From assembly GCF_002817655.1 (NCBI RefSeq), contig NZ_NWQK01000001.1, forward strand, positions 434,001 to 498,000: DNA of 64,000 bases, given 5' to 3'. Under the pieces are notes generated by a model. That model was not told the DNA's origin, made no database searches, and saw only the letters and a program-made list of their open reading frames with translations. The translations under genes were made by a program, and so were the position numbers. Of this stretch, positions 9,291 through 21,824 are shown in pieces; the stretch's first letter is position 1; each line of letters starts with the position of its first letter. This DNA comes from Candidatus Chlamydia corallus (GTDB taxonomy: Bacteria > Chlamydiota > Chlamydiia > Chlamydiales > Chlamydiaceae).

Positions 9291-10586
9291 ATGAATTGGC
9301 TTTCAGGCCTCTATTTCATTTGTTTTGCTAGTCTTATCTTTTGCGCTGTTGGCGTGATTCTTGCGATTGTGATCCTTCTATCCCGCAAGTTTTTTATTAA
9401 GGTGTATCCTTGTAAATTAAAGATTAATGACAATGAAGAGCTCACTAAAACAGTTGAGAGTGGTCAAACTCTCTTAATTTCTTTATTAAGTTCAGGAATT
9501 CCTATTCCTTCTCCTTGTGGAGGAAAAGCTACGTGTAAGCAATGTAAAGTTCGCATTGTTAAAAGTGCTGACGAACCTTTAGAAACAGACCGTTCTACAT
9601 TTTCAAAAAGACAACTCGAGGAAGGCTGGCGCCTTTCATGCCAGTGCAAAGTTCAACATGACATGAGTTTAGAAATTGAAGAGAGGTATTTAAATGCTTC
9701 TTTTTGGGTAGGGACTGTGATCTCCAATGACAATGTAGCTACCTTTATTAAAGAACTTGTTGTTACTGTAGATCCAAATAAACCAATTCCCTTTAAGCCT
9801 GGGGGATACTTACAAATTACGGTGCCGAGCTATAAAACCAACTCTTCAGATTGGAAGCAAACAATGGCTCCTGAGTATTACAGCGATTGGGAACACTTTC
9901 ATCTATTTGATCAAGTTATAGATAACAGCCAACTTACTCAAGATTCTGCAAACAAAGCCTATTCTTTAGCTTCTTATCCTGCGGAGCTTCCTACGATTAA
10001 GTTTAACGTACGTATTGCTACTCCTCCTTTTATCAATGGAAGGCCCAATCCAGAGATTCCCTGGGGAGTCTGTTCTTCCTATGTTTTCTCTTTAAAACCT
10101 GGGGACAAAATTACTGTTTCAGGCCCTTATGGAGAATCTTTTATGAAAGATGACGATCGCTCTCTCATATTTCTAATTGGAGGCGCGGGTTCATCTTTTA
10201 GTAGGAGCCACATTCTAGATCTGCTTTTAAACAAACATTCTACAAGGGAAATTGATCTTTGGTATGGTGCTCGCTCATTAAAAGAGAATATTTACCAAGA
10301 AGAATATGAGAATTTAGAAAAAGAGTTTCCAAATTTCCATTATCACCTAGTACTCTCGGAACCTCTTCCTGAAGACATTGCTGCGGGTTGGGATAAAGAT
10401 GACCCTACAAAGACAAACTTTTTATTTCGAGCATTTAATCTAGCTCAATTAAGTAAGTTAGATAATCCTGAAGATTACCTTTACTATGTATGCGGTCCGC
10501 CCCTACACAATAGCAGTATTCTTAAACTCCTTGATGACTATGGGGTCGAGCGGAGTTCGATTATTCTTGATGATTTTGGAAGCTAG
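9291..10586 (+). CDS. nqrF: Na+-translocating NADH:quinone reductase subunit F
   Basis: The NADH-oxidising entry subunit of Na+-NQR, the chlamydial sodium pump. One N-terminal membrane helix (residues ~5-31) precedes a [2Fe-2S] ferredoxin domain with C76, C82, C85 and C117 in the order expected of NqrF. An FAD-binding domain follows (AYSLASYP, matching RxYS(M/L)AS, near residue 223). The NADH domain has GGAGSSFSR near residue 299 and the C-terminal YVCGPP motif. At 431 residues it is about 25 longer than the Vibrio protein. The other nqr subunits are not in this window. AGGA lies 12 bases before the ATG, a rather long spacing. Confidence 0.96.
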   Translation: MNWLSGLYFICFASLIFCAVGVILAIVILLSRKFFIKVYPCKLKINDNEELTKTVESGQTLLISLLSSGIPIPSPCGGKATCKQCKVRIVKSADEPLETDRSTFSKRQLEEGWRLSCQCKVQHDMSLEIEERYLNASFWVGTVISNDNVATFIKELVVTVDPNKPIPFKPGGYLQITVPSYKTNSSDWKQTMAPEYYSDWEHFHLFDQVIDNSQLTQDSANKAYSLASYPAELPTIKFNVRIATPPFINGRPNPEIPWGVCSSYVFSLKPGDKITVSGPYGESFMKDDDRSLIFLIGGAGSSFSRSHILDLLLNKHSTREIDLWYGARSLKENIYQEEYENLEKEFPNFHYHLVLSEPLPEDIAAGWDKDDPTKTNFLFRAFNLAQLSKLDNPEDYLYYVCGPPLHNSSILKLLDDYGVERSSIILDDFGS

Positions 10587-10850
10587 TTAAAGTCTCTAAT
10601 TTTTCTTTATCAACGACGATCTCTAAGAACGCATCCCAAACTCTAAGAAAGCGATATTCCAAAGAATCTTGTATTACCAATAGCATAGAGAGATCCTATT
10701 TATGTTATTACTACGTCCTGCAATGCGTATTATTATATTGGCAAGATCAAAGAGATTTATTCCGACTTCAAAAGAACGGTGGTAAAGAACTATAATTCGT
10801 AAATTTCTTTATTATCTCTACAGCCATAACTCGCAATCATAAGAAAACCA
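10587..10850. other. Gene-free stretch between nqrF and the decayed gene
   Basis: About 260 bases with no supported reading frame, RNA or clear terminator on either strand. It lies immediately beyond the frameshift-extended end of the minus-strand pseudogene and could be further decayed sequence. I see no repeats or mobile-element ends in it. Confidence 0.5.
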
Positions 10851-11703
10851 CTACAAAAACATTGCAGCTCCGCACCCTGGATTAGAAAAAACAATCTTAC
10901 CAAAGTAGGTCTCAGGATTCAGTGGACTTATGAGTAGGGGGAAAAAAGCCAATAGCTGCTAAAAGGCGTGATCTACTGCCACGCAATTCTATACTAAAAC
11001 GGTCTAGCGAAACAGGATAACAATCAGAACCTTTTGGTGAAACTATTCTTCCAATGGAAAATCCTAAATTTAAGAGTCTGTCAAAAAGACATACTCCAGG
11101 TGAATATTCACGACGACCCTGCATAACAAAGTAGATTTGATGCCAGATGGTTTTCTTATATCCATATCTATCTTGATTATATGTATAAAAAAGCAAGGGA
11201 ACGGACTGTGCATCAGGATCAGGCGTGCTACAGAAACATTCTAGGAAATGAGATACCAAAAGCTCCTTGCTCTCTAAACTCATTTGCTTACTATCTTTTC
11301 CTTCGATATCACGAATTTTTTCAATTATTTCTTGCTCTTCTGGATGACCAGTGAAGTCTAGGTCTTCATATAGATGAAGTGTAGGCCAATCAATGGTTTC
11401 TACATTTAAGTCTTTCAAAACTAGTGATTTATTTATAGAAAAAATAATTTTAGGAGGCTACCCTTCAGGAGTTTCAACTTTTATAACTTGATATTTGCTA
11501 GGGAAGCCATAGAATAAAGGAGATGCAGTTAAGGCAGCCTCTTTAATTAACTGAGGGTTGGCGGCAAGGACAAACTCTTCTTCTTTAGTCATGTCTGTTG
11601 GTAGATAGAGACATTTTCTATCAACTTTTATATCGTATTTGTTAACGCACAAATCCAGTATTTTTTGGTTTTCCAAGAGATGTATTATCTGCGCATATGT
11701 CAT
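10851..11703 (-). pseudogene. Decayed gene of unknown function (nonsense plus probable frameshift)
   Basis: Two open frames, 11458-11703 (81 residues) and 10912-11418 (168 residues), lie in the same frame, separated only by a TAG at 11458-11460 and 13 sense codons. The second has only a TTG start with no Shine-Dalgarno element. Read through, they give one protein of ~263 residues. Near its end is a T6C5 homopolymer (minus strand, 10937-10947). Moving one frame there replaces the ending PPTHKSTES with a longer one containing NPETYFGKIVF, closed by a TAG at 10851-10853. I do not recognise the family. Neither a signal peptide nor membrane helices are evident. The patch lies between nqrF and the rRNA operon, a plausible place for lineage-specific gene decay. 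Two intact small genes are the alternative. Confidence 0.6.
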
Positions 11704-11776
11704 GTACGAAGAAGCCGCGTTATTAATCTAATGAAGACTCTTAAAAACTGATTGTCTTCACCTGAAAAAAAGTTGG

Positions 11777-11809
11777 CAAAAAAAAAGAGGATAAAAAATT
11801 ATCCTCTTT
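11777..11809 (-). terminator. Intrinsic terminator of the rRNA operon
   Basis: A perfect 11-bp stem AAAGAGGATAA/TTATCCTCTTT around a 4-base loop (11795-11798) is followed on the minus strand by a run of T residues. It lies ~40 bases past the 5S rRNA end. The same AGAGGATA core occurs in the hctA terminator. Confidence 0.9.
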
Positions 11810-11848
11810 GAAATTCTTAATTATAGATTAAGAAACATATAATAAAAA

Positions 11849-11964
11849 GCTTGGCAACGACTTACTCTCCCATACTCTTGTGTATAGTACCATCAGCGAT
11901 AAAAGGCTTAACTTCTGAGTTCGGAATGGTATCAGGTGTATCCCTTTTTCCAGTATCACCAAGC
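11849..11964 (-). rRNA. rrf: 5S ribosomal RNA
   Basis: About 116 bases whose ends are complementary (GCTTGGTG at the 5' end and CCAAGC at the 3' end on the minus strand). The internal segment corresponding to CGAACTCAGAAGTTAAG is conserved in bacterial 5S rRNA. It is the last gene of the operon, ~115 bases after 23S. Exact ends are estimated to within a few bases. Confidence 0.9.
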
Positions 11965-12079
11965 TAAATCTTGTAACGTATTTTCACGTATACTAATAGA
12001 CGCTTAAGAAGAGTCTTTAGTAAACTTGCATAAATCGATTAATTCAACAAAAAAGCTTGTTTAGCTTTTTATATGATAA

Positions 12080-15013
<2,934 letters not shown>

Positions 15014-15244
15014 CTGTAAATTTTTGATCCATGCAAGTTAACTTCACCTAAAGACAGATATTCTTAAACGTCTATTATTATATGTGAAAAATACTTGTTA
15101 CCATGATTATTTACATAACATACTTGATCATATACTGAATGTTTTGAAAACAAACTTAACAATGCAAAAGAAATAGAATGCGGTGCATAAAATACTTGCC
15201 CAACCTAGTCCGGTTGTTACAAGAACAACCTTCCTTGTCCTTAA
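15014..15244 (-). other. 16S-23S internal transcribed spacer, no tRNA
   Basis: About 230 bases between 16S and 23S. I looked for tRNA-Ile and tRNA-Ala, the usual spacer tRNAs, and found no cloverleaf arms. The spacer is A+T-rich and presumably contains processing stems. Confidence 0.8.
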
Positions 15245-16796
<1,552 letters not shown>

Positions 16797-17322
16797 AAAT
16801 AAAAAAAAATTAACGGATCTTTCAAAAGATCCTCACAAGCATTTTATACTGGCCTGCATTCTATCTCATTTGCATTGTTAAGAAGAAAAACTCATTACCC
16901 ATTAAACTAACGATAATAAAGTCTTCGCTGCTCGTCCGCATCGAAGTGTGGACTCTTCTCCTTTGTGGGTTACACTTAAGAAGAAAGCAACATCCTATAA
17001 AAAACGCTATTTTTTTCGCAATGCATTTCGTTTGCTTTTTATTTTTTTCTTTTTTTATAAAAAAACGATGCTCTAGCCCAGAACAGCCTGTAAACGCTAA
17101 AATTCGGATAAAAAACACTGTGTTTTTATCAATAAGCAAGTGTGTTTGTTTTTGACGAAGTCTTATTTTTGTATTTGAATCGAAAAAATGCCTCGCTGCT
17201 TATTTTTCAAAAAATCCATACTAATAGTCTTATTTAAAATGTTAGGATTTCTTATCCCAACCTTTTTATCTTGGATAAATTTCAGACTGAAGCTAATATT
17301 TTCTCTTAATCTTATATGGTTT
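16797..17322 (-). promoter_or_regulatory. rRNA operon leader and promoter region
   Basis: About 525 bases upstream of 16S without a supported gene. A 92-codon minus-strand frame at 16861-17139 has no recognisable product. A perfect palindrome GGATCTTT-n2-AAAGATCC (16815-16832) followed on the minus strand by T-rich sequence lies just before mature 16S. A candidate sigma-66 promoter reads TTGCGA (17016-17021) - 16 bases - TATAGG (16994-16999) on the minus strand, with an A/T-rich spacer. The C. trachomatis rRNA P1 promoter is known to depend on an AT-rich spacer, but other AT-rich pairs could serve here. The plus-strand end of the region holds the tRNA-His promoter. Confidence 0.4.
17271..17299 (+). 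promoter_or_regulatory. Promoter of tRNA-His
   Basis: TTGGAT at 17271-17276, a 17-base spacer and TAATAT at 17294-17299 give a good sigma-70-like promoter. The predicted start is near 17306, about 17 bases before the tRNA. Confidence 0.65.
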
Positions 17323-17397
<75 letters not shown>

Positions 17398-17485
17398 CTC
17401 TTTATCTTCTTTGATTCTTTTGTTTTTCTTGATATAACGAAGTTTATAAACGAAGCTCGACAATACTTAGAATCTTATGTAGCCC

Positions 17486-19909
17486 ATGATAAGAGAAAAA
17501 AAAAAGAGCAGGCACCTTCGTCTTCCGACCTTGCCTTTAGCAGCAAAAGCAAGTTTCTATTTATTTTTTTCGTGTTTTTCTGGCCTCAGTTTATGGAGTT
17601 TTCATAGAGATCAGCCATGCACACAGAATTGGATAGGTCTGTTAGGCTGGTCATTTAGTTCTTTTTTATTTTACTTTTTTGGTGCTGCGGCTTTTTTTAT
17701 TCCTTTGTATTTTCTTTGGTTATCTTTTTTATACTTTAGAAAAACTCCCCGACCGCTTTTCTTCTATAAAGCTGCGGCGTTTCTTTCTCTTCCATTTTCT
17801 TCTGCTATTCTCTTATCGATGCTATCCCCAGTTGGAACACTTCCTTCTATATTAGATACGCGTCTTCCAAAGTTTATTTTAGGGAATAACCCTCCTGTGT
17901 CTTATATGGGTGGAATTCCCTTTTACCTGTTTTATGAAGGCCAATCTTTTTGTTTAAAACACTTGATTGGGTCTGTAGGAACAGCTCTAATTTTTGGATT
18001 TTTAATACTATTCTCGGTCCTGTATCTTTGCGGCGGAATTGCTTTATTTAAAAAAAAAACCTTTCAAAAAGCAGTCAAAAAAGTTTTTTTCTCTTTTTTC
18101 CAAATTTTCTTCAAAACTTTAAAAAAATTAATAAATAGACGTAACTATCTCCCAAAGCCTTCAGTTCCCTTTGTTTCAAAGAACCCGCTTGTTTTTTCAA
18201 AATCACCATCTTTGTCAACTCGAGTTTCTGAAACTATAATTTTAGACGGCTCTATTTCATCTACACCTCAGGAAGAGGGCCCCTCTTCTAGAAAAGAATC
18301 CTTTTTCCTTACCCCACATCCTTGCAAACGTTTACTGAAAAAATTCTTAGAGCCTCCAGAAAATAAAGTGAAGGAAGCTACAACAATTCCGTTATCTCAA
18401 ACTACAGCTTTAGTAGGGGGAGAAAAAAATAAGGAAAGAATTGTTTTTCCTAAGTTAAAAAATTTCGCGGTCTCTGAAAATGATCTTCCACAATATCATT
18501 TACTTAGTAAAAACAGAGAAGCTCGTCCTGATTCATTACAAGCTGAGCTAGAAAAAAAAGCTCTTATTTTAAAACAGACTCTTACGAGTTTTGGAATTGA
18601 TGCTGATATTGGGAACATTTGTTCAGGACCCACGCTAGTCGCTTTTGAAGTTTTACCTCATTCTGGGGTTAAAGTTCAGAAAATCAGGTCTTTAGAAAAC
18701 GATATTGCTTTAAAACTCCAAGCTTCGAGCATACGTATTATCGCTCCGATTCCAGGTAAAGCCGCTGTGGGTATTGAGATTCCCACTCCCTTTCCTCAAG
18801 CGGTTAATTTTCGTGATTTATTGGAAGATTATCAGAAGAAGAATCGCAAATTACAGATCCCCTTATTGCTAGGGAAGAAAGCCAATGGGGATAATCTTTG
18901 GGCTGACTTAGCTACAATGCCTCATCTAATTATTGCTGGCACTACGGGATCTGGAAAATCTGTATGTATTAACACGATTGTCATGTCAATGATCATGACC
19001 ACTCTACCTTCTGAAATTAAACTAGTCATTATTGACCCTAAAAAAGTAGAGCTAACTGGGTATTCGCAATTACCTCACATGTTATCTCCTGTGATTACTG
19101 AATCAAGAGAAGTGTACAATGCTTTGGTTTGGCTAGTAAAGGAAATGGAATCTCGTTATGAGATTTTGAGATATTTAGGTTTACGCAATATACAAGCTTT
19201 TAACTCCCGGACTCGCAATAAAGCTACTGAGGCTTCTTATGACAGAGAGATTCCTGAAACCATGCCTTTTATAGTAGGGATTATTGATGAGCTTTCTGAT
19301 TTACTTCTCTCATCATCCCAAGATATTGAAACACCTATCATTCGCTTAGCTCAGATGGCTAGGGCTGTAGGAATTCATCTCATTTTAGCAACACAGCGCC
19401 CTTCACGAGAGGTAATTACGGGGTTAATTAAGGCAAATTTTCCCTCTCGAATTGCTTTTAAAGTAGCCAATAAAGTTAACAGCCAGATTATCATTGATGA
19501 ACCTGGAGCAGAGAATCTGATGGGGAATGGCGACATGCTTATACTCTTGCCTTCTGTTTTTGGAACAATACGAGCTCAAGGTGCCTATATTTACGATGAG
19601 GACATTAACAAAGTAATTAAAGATCTATGTTCTAGGTTCCCCACACAATACGTGATTCCTTCTTTTCATACTTTTGATGATTCTGAGTCTGAAAACTCTG
19701 GAGAGAAAGATCCTTTATTTACACAAGCAAAAACTTTAATTTTACAGACAGGAAATGCTTCAACCACCTTCCTTCAAAGAAAATTGAAAATTGGTTATGC
19801 CCGGGCTGCGAGTTTAATCGATCAGCTTGAAGAGGCTAAAATTATCGGGCCCTCGGAAGGAGCCAAACCCCGTCAAATACTTGTACAGCATCCCCCTCAG
19901 GAAGGTTAG
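17486..19909 (+). CDS. ftsK: DNA translocase FtsK
   Basis: An 807-residue membrane-anchored ATPase that pumps DNA through the closing septum and coordinates division. Residues ~25-190 hold about four hydrophobic membrane spans. A basic linker follows, then the FtsK/SpoIIIE motor with Walker A GTTGSGKS at ~485-492 and Walker B FIVGIIDELSDLL near ~600. The C-terminal gamma winged-helix contains RKLKIGYARAASLIDQLEE. The linker is short compared with E. coli FtsK (1329 residues), as in other chlamydiae. The ATG at 17486 has no clear Shine-Dalgarno sequence. The next gene begins two bases after its stop. Confidence 0.95.
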   Translation: MIREKKKSRHLRLPTLPLAAKASFYLFFSCFSGLSLWSFHRDQPCTQNWIGLLGWSFSSFLFYFFGAAAFFIPLYFLWLSFLYFRKTPRPLFFYKAAAFLSLPFSSAILLSMLSPVGTLPSILDTRLPKFILGNNPPVSYMGGIPFYLFYEGQSFCLKHLIGSVGTALIFGFLILFSVLYLCGGIALFKKKTFQKAVKKVFFSFFQIFFKTLKKLINRRNYLPKPSVPFVSKNPLVFSKSPSLSTRVSETIILDGSISSTPQEEGPSSRKESFFLTPHPCKRLLKKFLEPPENKVKEATTIPLSQTTALVGGEKNKERIVFPKLKNFAVSENDLPQYHLLSKNREARPDSLQAELEKKALILKQTLTSFGIDADIGNICSGPTLVAFEVLPHSGVKVQKIRSLENDIALKLQASSIRIIAPIPGKAAVGIEIPTPFPQAVNFRDLLEDYQKKNRKLQIPLLLGKKANGDNLWADLATMPHLIIAGTTGSGKSVCINTIVMSMIMTTLPSEIKLVIIDPKKVELTGYSQLPHMLSPVITESREVYNALVWLVKEMESRYEILRYLGLRNIQAFNSRTRNKATEASYDREIPETMPFIVGIIDELSDLLLSSSQDIETPIIRLAQMARAVGIHLILATQRPSREVITGLIKANFPSRIAFKVANKVNSQIIIDEPGAENLMGNGDMLILLPSVFGTIRAQGAYIYDEDINKVIKDLCSRFPTQYVIPSFHTFDDSESENSGEKDPLFTQAKTLILQTGNASTTFLQRKLKIGYARAASLIDQLEEAKIIGPSEGAKPRQILVQHPPQEG

Positions 19910-19910
19910 C

Positions 19911-20705
19911 ATGGAAGGTTTTTTTCCTTTAGCTTCTGGATCCAAAGGGAATTCTGCTTATCTAGGCACGGATTCTTGTAAGATTCTTATTGATTTAGGG
20001 GTGAGTAAACAAGTCGTTCATCGAGAACTACTTTCTATGAACATCCATCCCGAAGACATCCAGGCCATTTTTGTTACACATGAACATTCTGATCATATCT
20101 CTGGCATTAAAAGTTTTGTTAAGACGTATAACACTCCTATTGTTTGCAACTTGGAGACGGCTCGTGCTTTATGCCAATTATTAGATAGTCATCCAGAATT
20201 TAAAATTTTCTCAACAGGGTCTTCATTTTGTTTTCATGATCTTCGAGTGCAAACTTTCAATGTACCTCATGATGCTGTAGATCCTGTGGGATTTCTTTTT
20301 CATTATCATGAAGAAAAGCTGGGCTTTTGCACAGATTTAGGTTGGGTCACCTCTTGGATCACTCACGAACTCTATGATTGTGATTACTTATTGATTGAGT
20401 CAAATCACGCTCCTGAATTGGTGCGTCAATCTCAGCGTCCTGATGTTTACAAAAAACGAGTATTGAGTAAGCTAGGTCATATCTCTAACCATGAGTGTGG
20501 GCAACTTTTGCAAAGCATTATCACTCCGAAATTAAAGAAGTTATATCTTGCGCATCTTTCTACAGAGTGCAACACTGCGGAGCTAGCATTGGCTACAGTA
20601 TCGGAATCCATAGCCTCTATAACTTCTGTATCTCCAGAAATTGCATCAGCACAGGGCATCACCTCTCCAATATACTTTTCTCATCTAGAGGCTGCATGTC
20701 CATAG
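19911..20705 (+). CDS. Metallo-beta-lactamase-fold protein, YycJ/WalJ family
   Basis: A 264-residue hydrolase of the MBL fold with the metal-binding motif THEHSDH near residue 55 and downstream histidines (FNVPHDAVDP; later HLSTECN). YycJ/WalJ proteins are thought to be nucleases linked to DNA processing or cell-wall control in Firmicutes; the substrate here is unknown. I place the start at the ATG at 19911 (MEGFFPLASGSKGN), because GAAGG at 19901-19905 is a good Shine-Dalgarno element. The family's N-terminal LASGSKGN motif then falls in the right place. A longer open frame beginning inside ftsK is ignored. Confidence 0.85.
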   Translation: MEGFFPLASGSKGNSAYLGTDSCKILIDLGVSKQVVHRELLSMNIHPEDIQAIFVTHEHSDHISGIKSFVKTYNTPIVCNLETARALCQLLDSHPEFKIFSTGSSFCFHDLRVQTFNVPHDAVDPVGFLFHYHEEKLGFCTDLGWVTSWITHELYDCDYLLIESNHAPELVRQSQRPDVYKKRVLSKLGHISNHECGQLLQSIITPKLKKLYLAHLSTECNTAELALATVSESIASITSVSPEIASAQGITSPIYFSHLEAACP

Positions 20706-21358
20706 TAACCACTAAATCTTCTTCTATACATCTTTCTTTGAATAGCAATTGGCAAGATAGCCAACCTTACTCTTTGGAGCGGGCTAGCGAACTTCTTCGT
20801 TTTCGATTCCTTCCTTCTCTAGTTTTTTCTGACTGGAGGGTCGAACAGCAAATCATTAGTTTTTGTCGCAAAGCGAAAAAACGTCGTTTGATTTCCCCTC
20901 TAGCAAAGTGGTTAGGGAAGCTGCATAAGCAAGATCTACTGCGTCCCCCTACCCTACCAGTTTCTGTATGTTGGATTAATTCGCACATAGGGTATGGAGT
21001 TTTTGCTCATGATGAAATTGCTCCGTGGACATACATCGGAGAATATACGGGAATTTTGCGTCGACGTCAGGCAATTTGGATGGATGAAAACGATTACTGT
21101 TTTCGCTATCCTATGCCTTTATTTACTTTAAGATATTTTACTATTGATAGTGGAAATCAGGGAAATATCACACGTTTTATTAATCATAGCGATCAACCTA
21201 ATGCTGAAGCTGTAGGGATTTTCAATGATGGTTTATTTCATGTGATTATCAGGACAATAGCACCCATACATGCGGGCCAAGAAATCTGTTATCATTATGG
21301 CCCGCTGTACTGGAAACAAAGAAAAAAGCGAGAAGAATTTATTCCTGAAGAGAAGTAA
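20696..21358 (+). CDS. SET-domain lysine methyltransferase (NUE/cpnSET homologue)
   Basis: A 220-residue protein whose C-terminal half is a SET domain. The GYGVFAHDEIAPWTYIGEYTG block is in the middle, the SAM-binding FINHSDQPNAEA motif (NHS) follows, and the pseudoknot tyrosine region ICYHYGPLYW is near the end. Published work on chlamydial homologues reports secretion to the host nucleus as a histone methyltransferase (C. trachomatis NUE) and methylation of chlamydial histone-like protein (C. pneumoniae SET). I start it at the ATG at 20696, preceded by AGAGG at 20687-20691, giving 10 bases of overlap with the previous gene. The frame is open further upstream, but that part duplicates coding sequence. 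hctA, a potential substrate, lies ~14 kb away. Confidence 0.88.
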   Translation: MSIVTTKSSSIHLSLNSNWQDSQPYSLERASELLRFRFLPSLVFSDWRVEQQIISFCRKAKKRRLISPLAKWLGKLHKQDLLRPPTLPVSVCWINSHIGYGVFAHDEIAPWTYIGEYTGILRRRQAIWMDENDYCFRYPMPLFTLRYFTIDSGNQGNITRFINHSDQPNAEAVGIFNDGLFHVIIRTIAPIHAGQEICYHYGPLYWKQRKKREEFIPEEK

Positions 21359-21361
21359 TTT

Positions 21362-21814
21362 CTAGCTTTTTTCGTAGGTTCCCATTAGCTCTGCCTGTTC
21401 TATAATATGATTTTCCATGGCCTCATATAGCTGATCCCAGGTAACGTTTTCTTCTTCTGGAAGAACTACATTAAGAGCAAATAGAGTAAAGAAGTAGCGA
21501 TGCTGCCTATCTGGAGGACAAGGACCTTCATAAACAGGCTTTCCAGAAGTATTTAATCCCTGCACAGCAAAGATTTCAGCTCCCTCGGCGAGATCAGTAA
21601 TTGTGGTAGACAAGTTATAGACTATCCAGTGGATCCACAGACCATCGCTACGAATTTCCTTAGGCACGTCAGGATCTTCGACGATCAAAGCAAGACTTTT
21701 TGCTGTATCAGGAACGTCTATGAAGGTCAAAGGAGGGGAAATTCCCGCTCCCTGGCATGTATACTTCTGAGGAATGGGGCGGCCATAAGCAAACGCTGGT
21801 GACAATAATTGCAT
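21362..21814 (-). CDS. PEBP/RKIP-family protein (YbcL/YbhB-like)
   Basis: A 150-residue protein of the phosphatidylethanolamine-binding family. The pattern YTCQGAGISPPLTF near residue 18 and LALIVEDPDVP near residue 42 form the conserved ligand pocket, followed by IHWIVYNL. Bacterial members are cytoplasmic or periplasmic proteins of poorly defined function; no signal peptide is obvious here. GGAG precedes the ATG by 6 bases. It sits 10 bases downstream of the symporter gene on the same strand and is probably co-transcribed with it. It converges with the SET gene with a gap of only 3 bases. Confidence 0.88.
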   Translation of the reverse strand: MQLLSPAFAYGRPIPQKYTCQGAGISPPLTFIDVPDTAKSLALIVEDPDVPKEIRSDGLWIHWIVYNLSTTITDLAEGAEIFAVQGLNTSGKPVYEGPCPPDRQHRYFFTLFALNVVLPEEENVTWDQLYEAMENHIIEQAELMGTYEKS

Positions 21815-21824
21815 TTTTTCTCCA

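Noticed and set aside
15014..15244. Spacer tRNAs (Ile/Ala) in the rRNA operon
   Set aside because: No cloverleaf arms or TTCRA loop in the right context.
16861..17139. 92-codon minus-strand frame in the rRNA leader
   Set aside because: Low-complexity Lys/Phe-rich translation of AT-rich leader DNA; the region is better explained as promoter and leader.
19827..19910. Longer N-terminus for the metallo-beta-lactamase-fold protein
   Set aside because: The extension lies within the ftsK coding end, and the ATG at 19911 has its own Shine-Dalgarno site and the family N-terminus.
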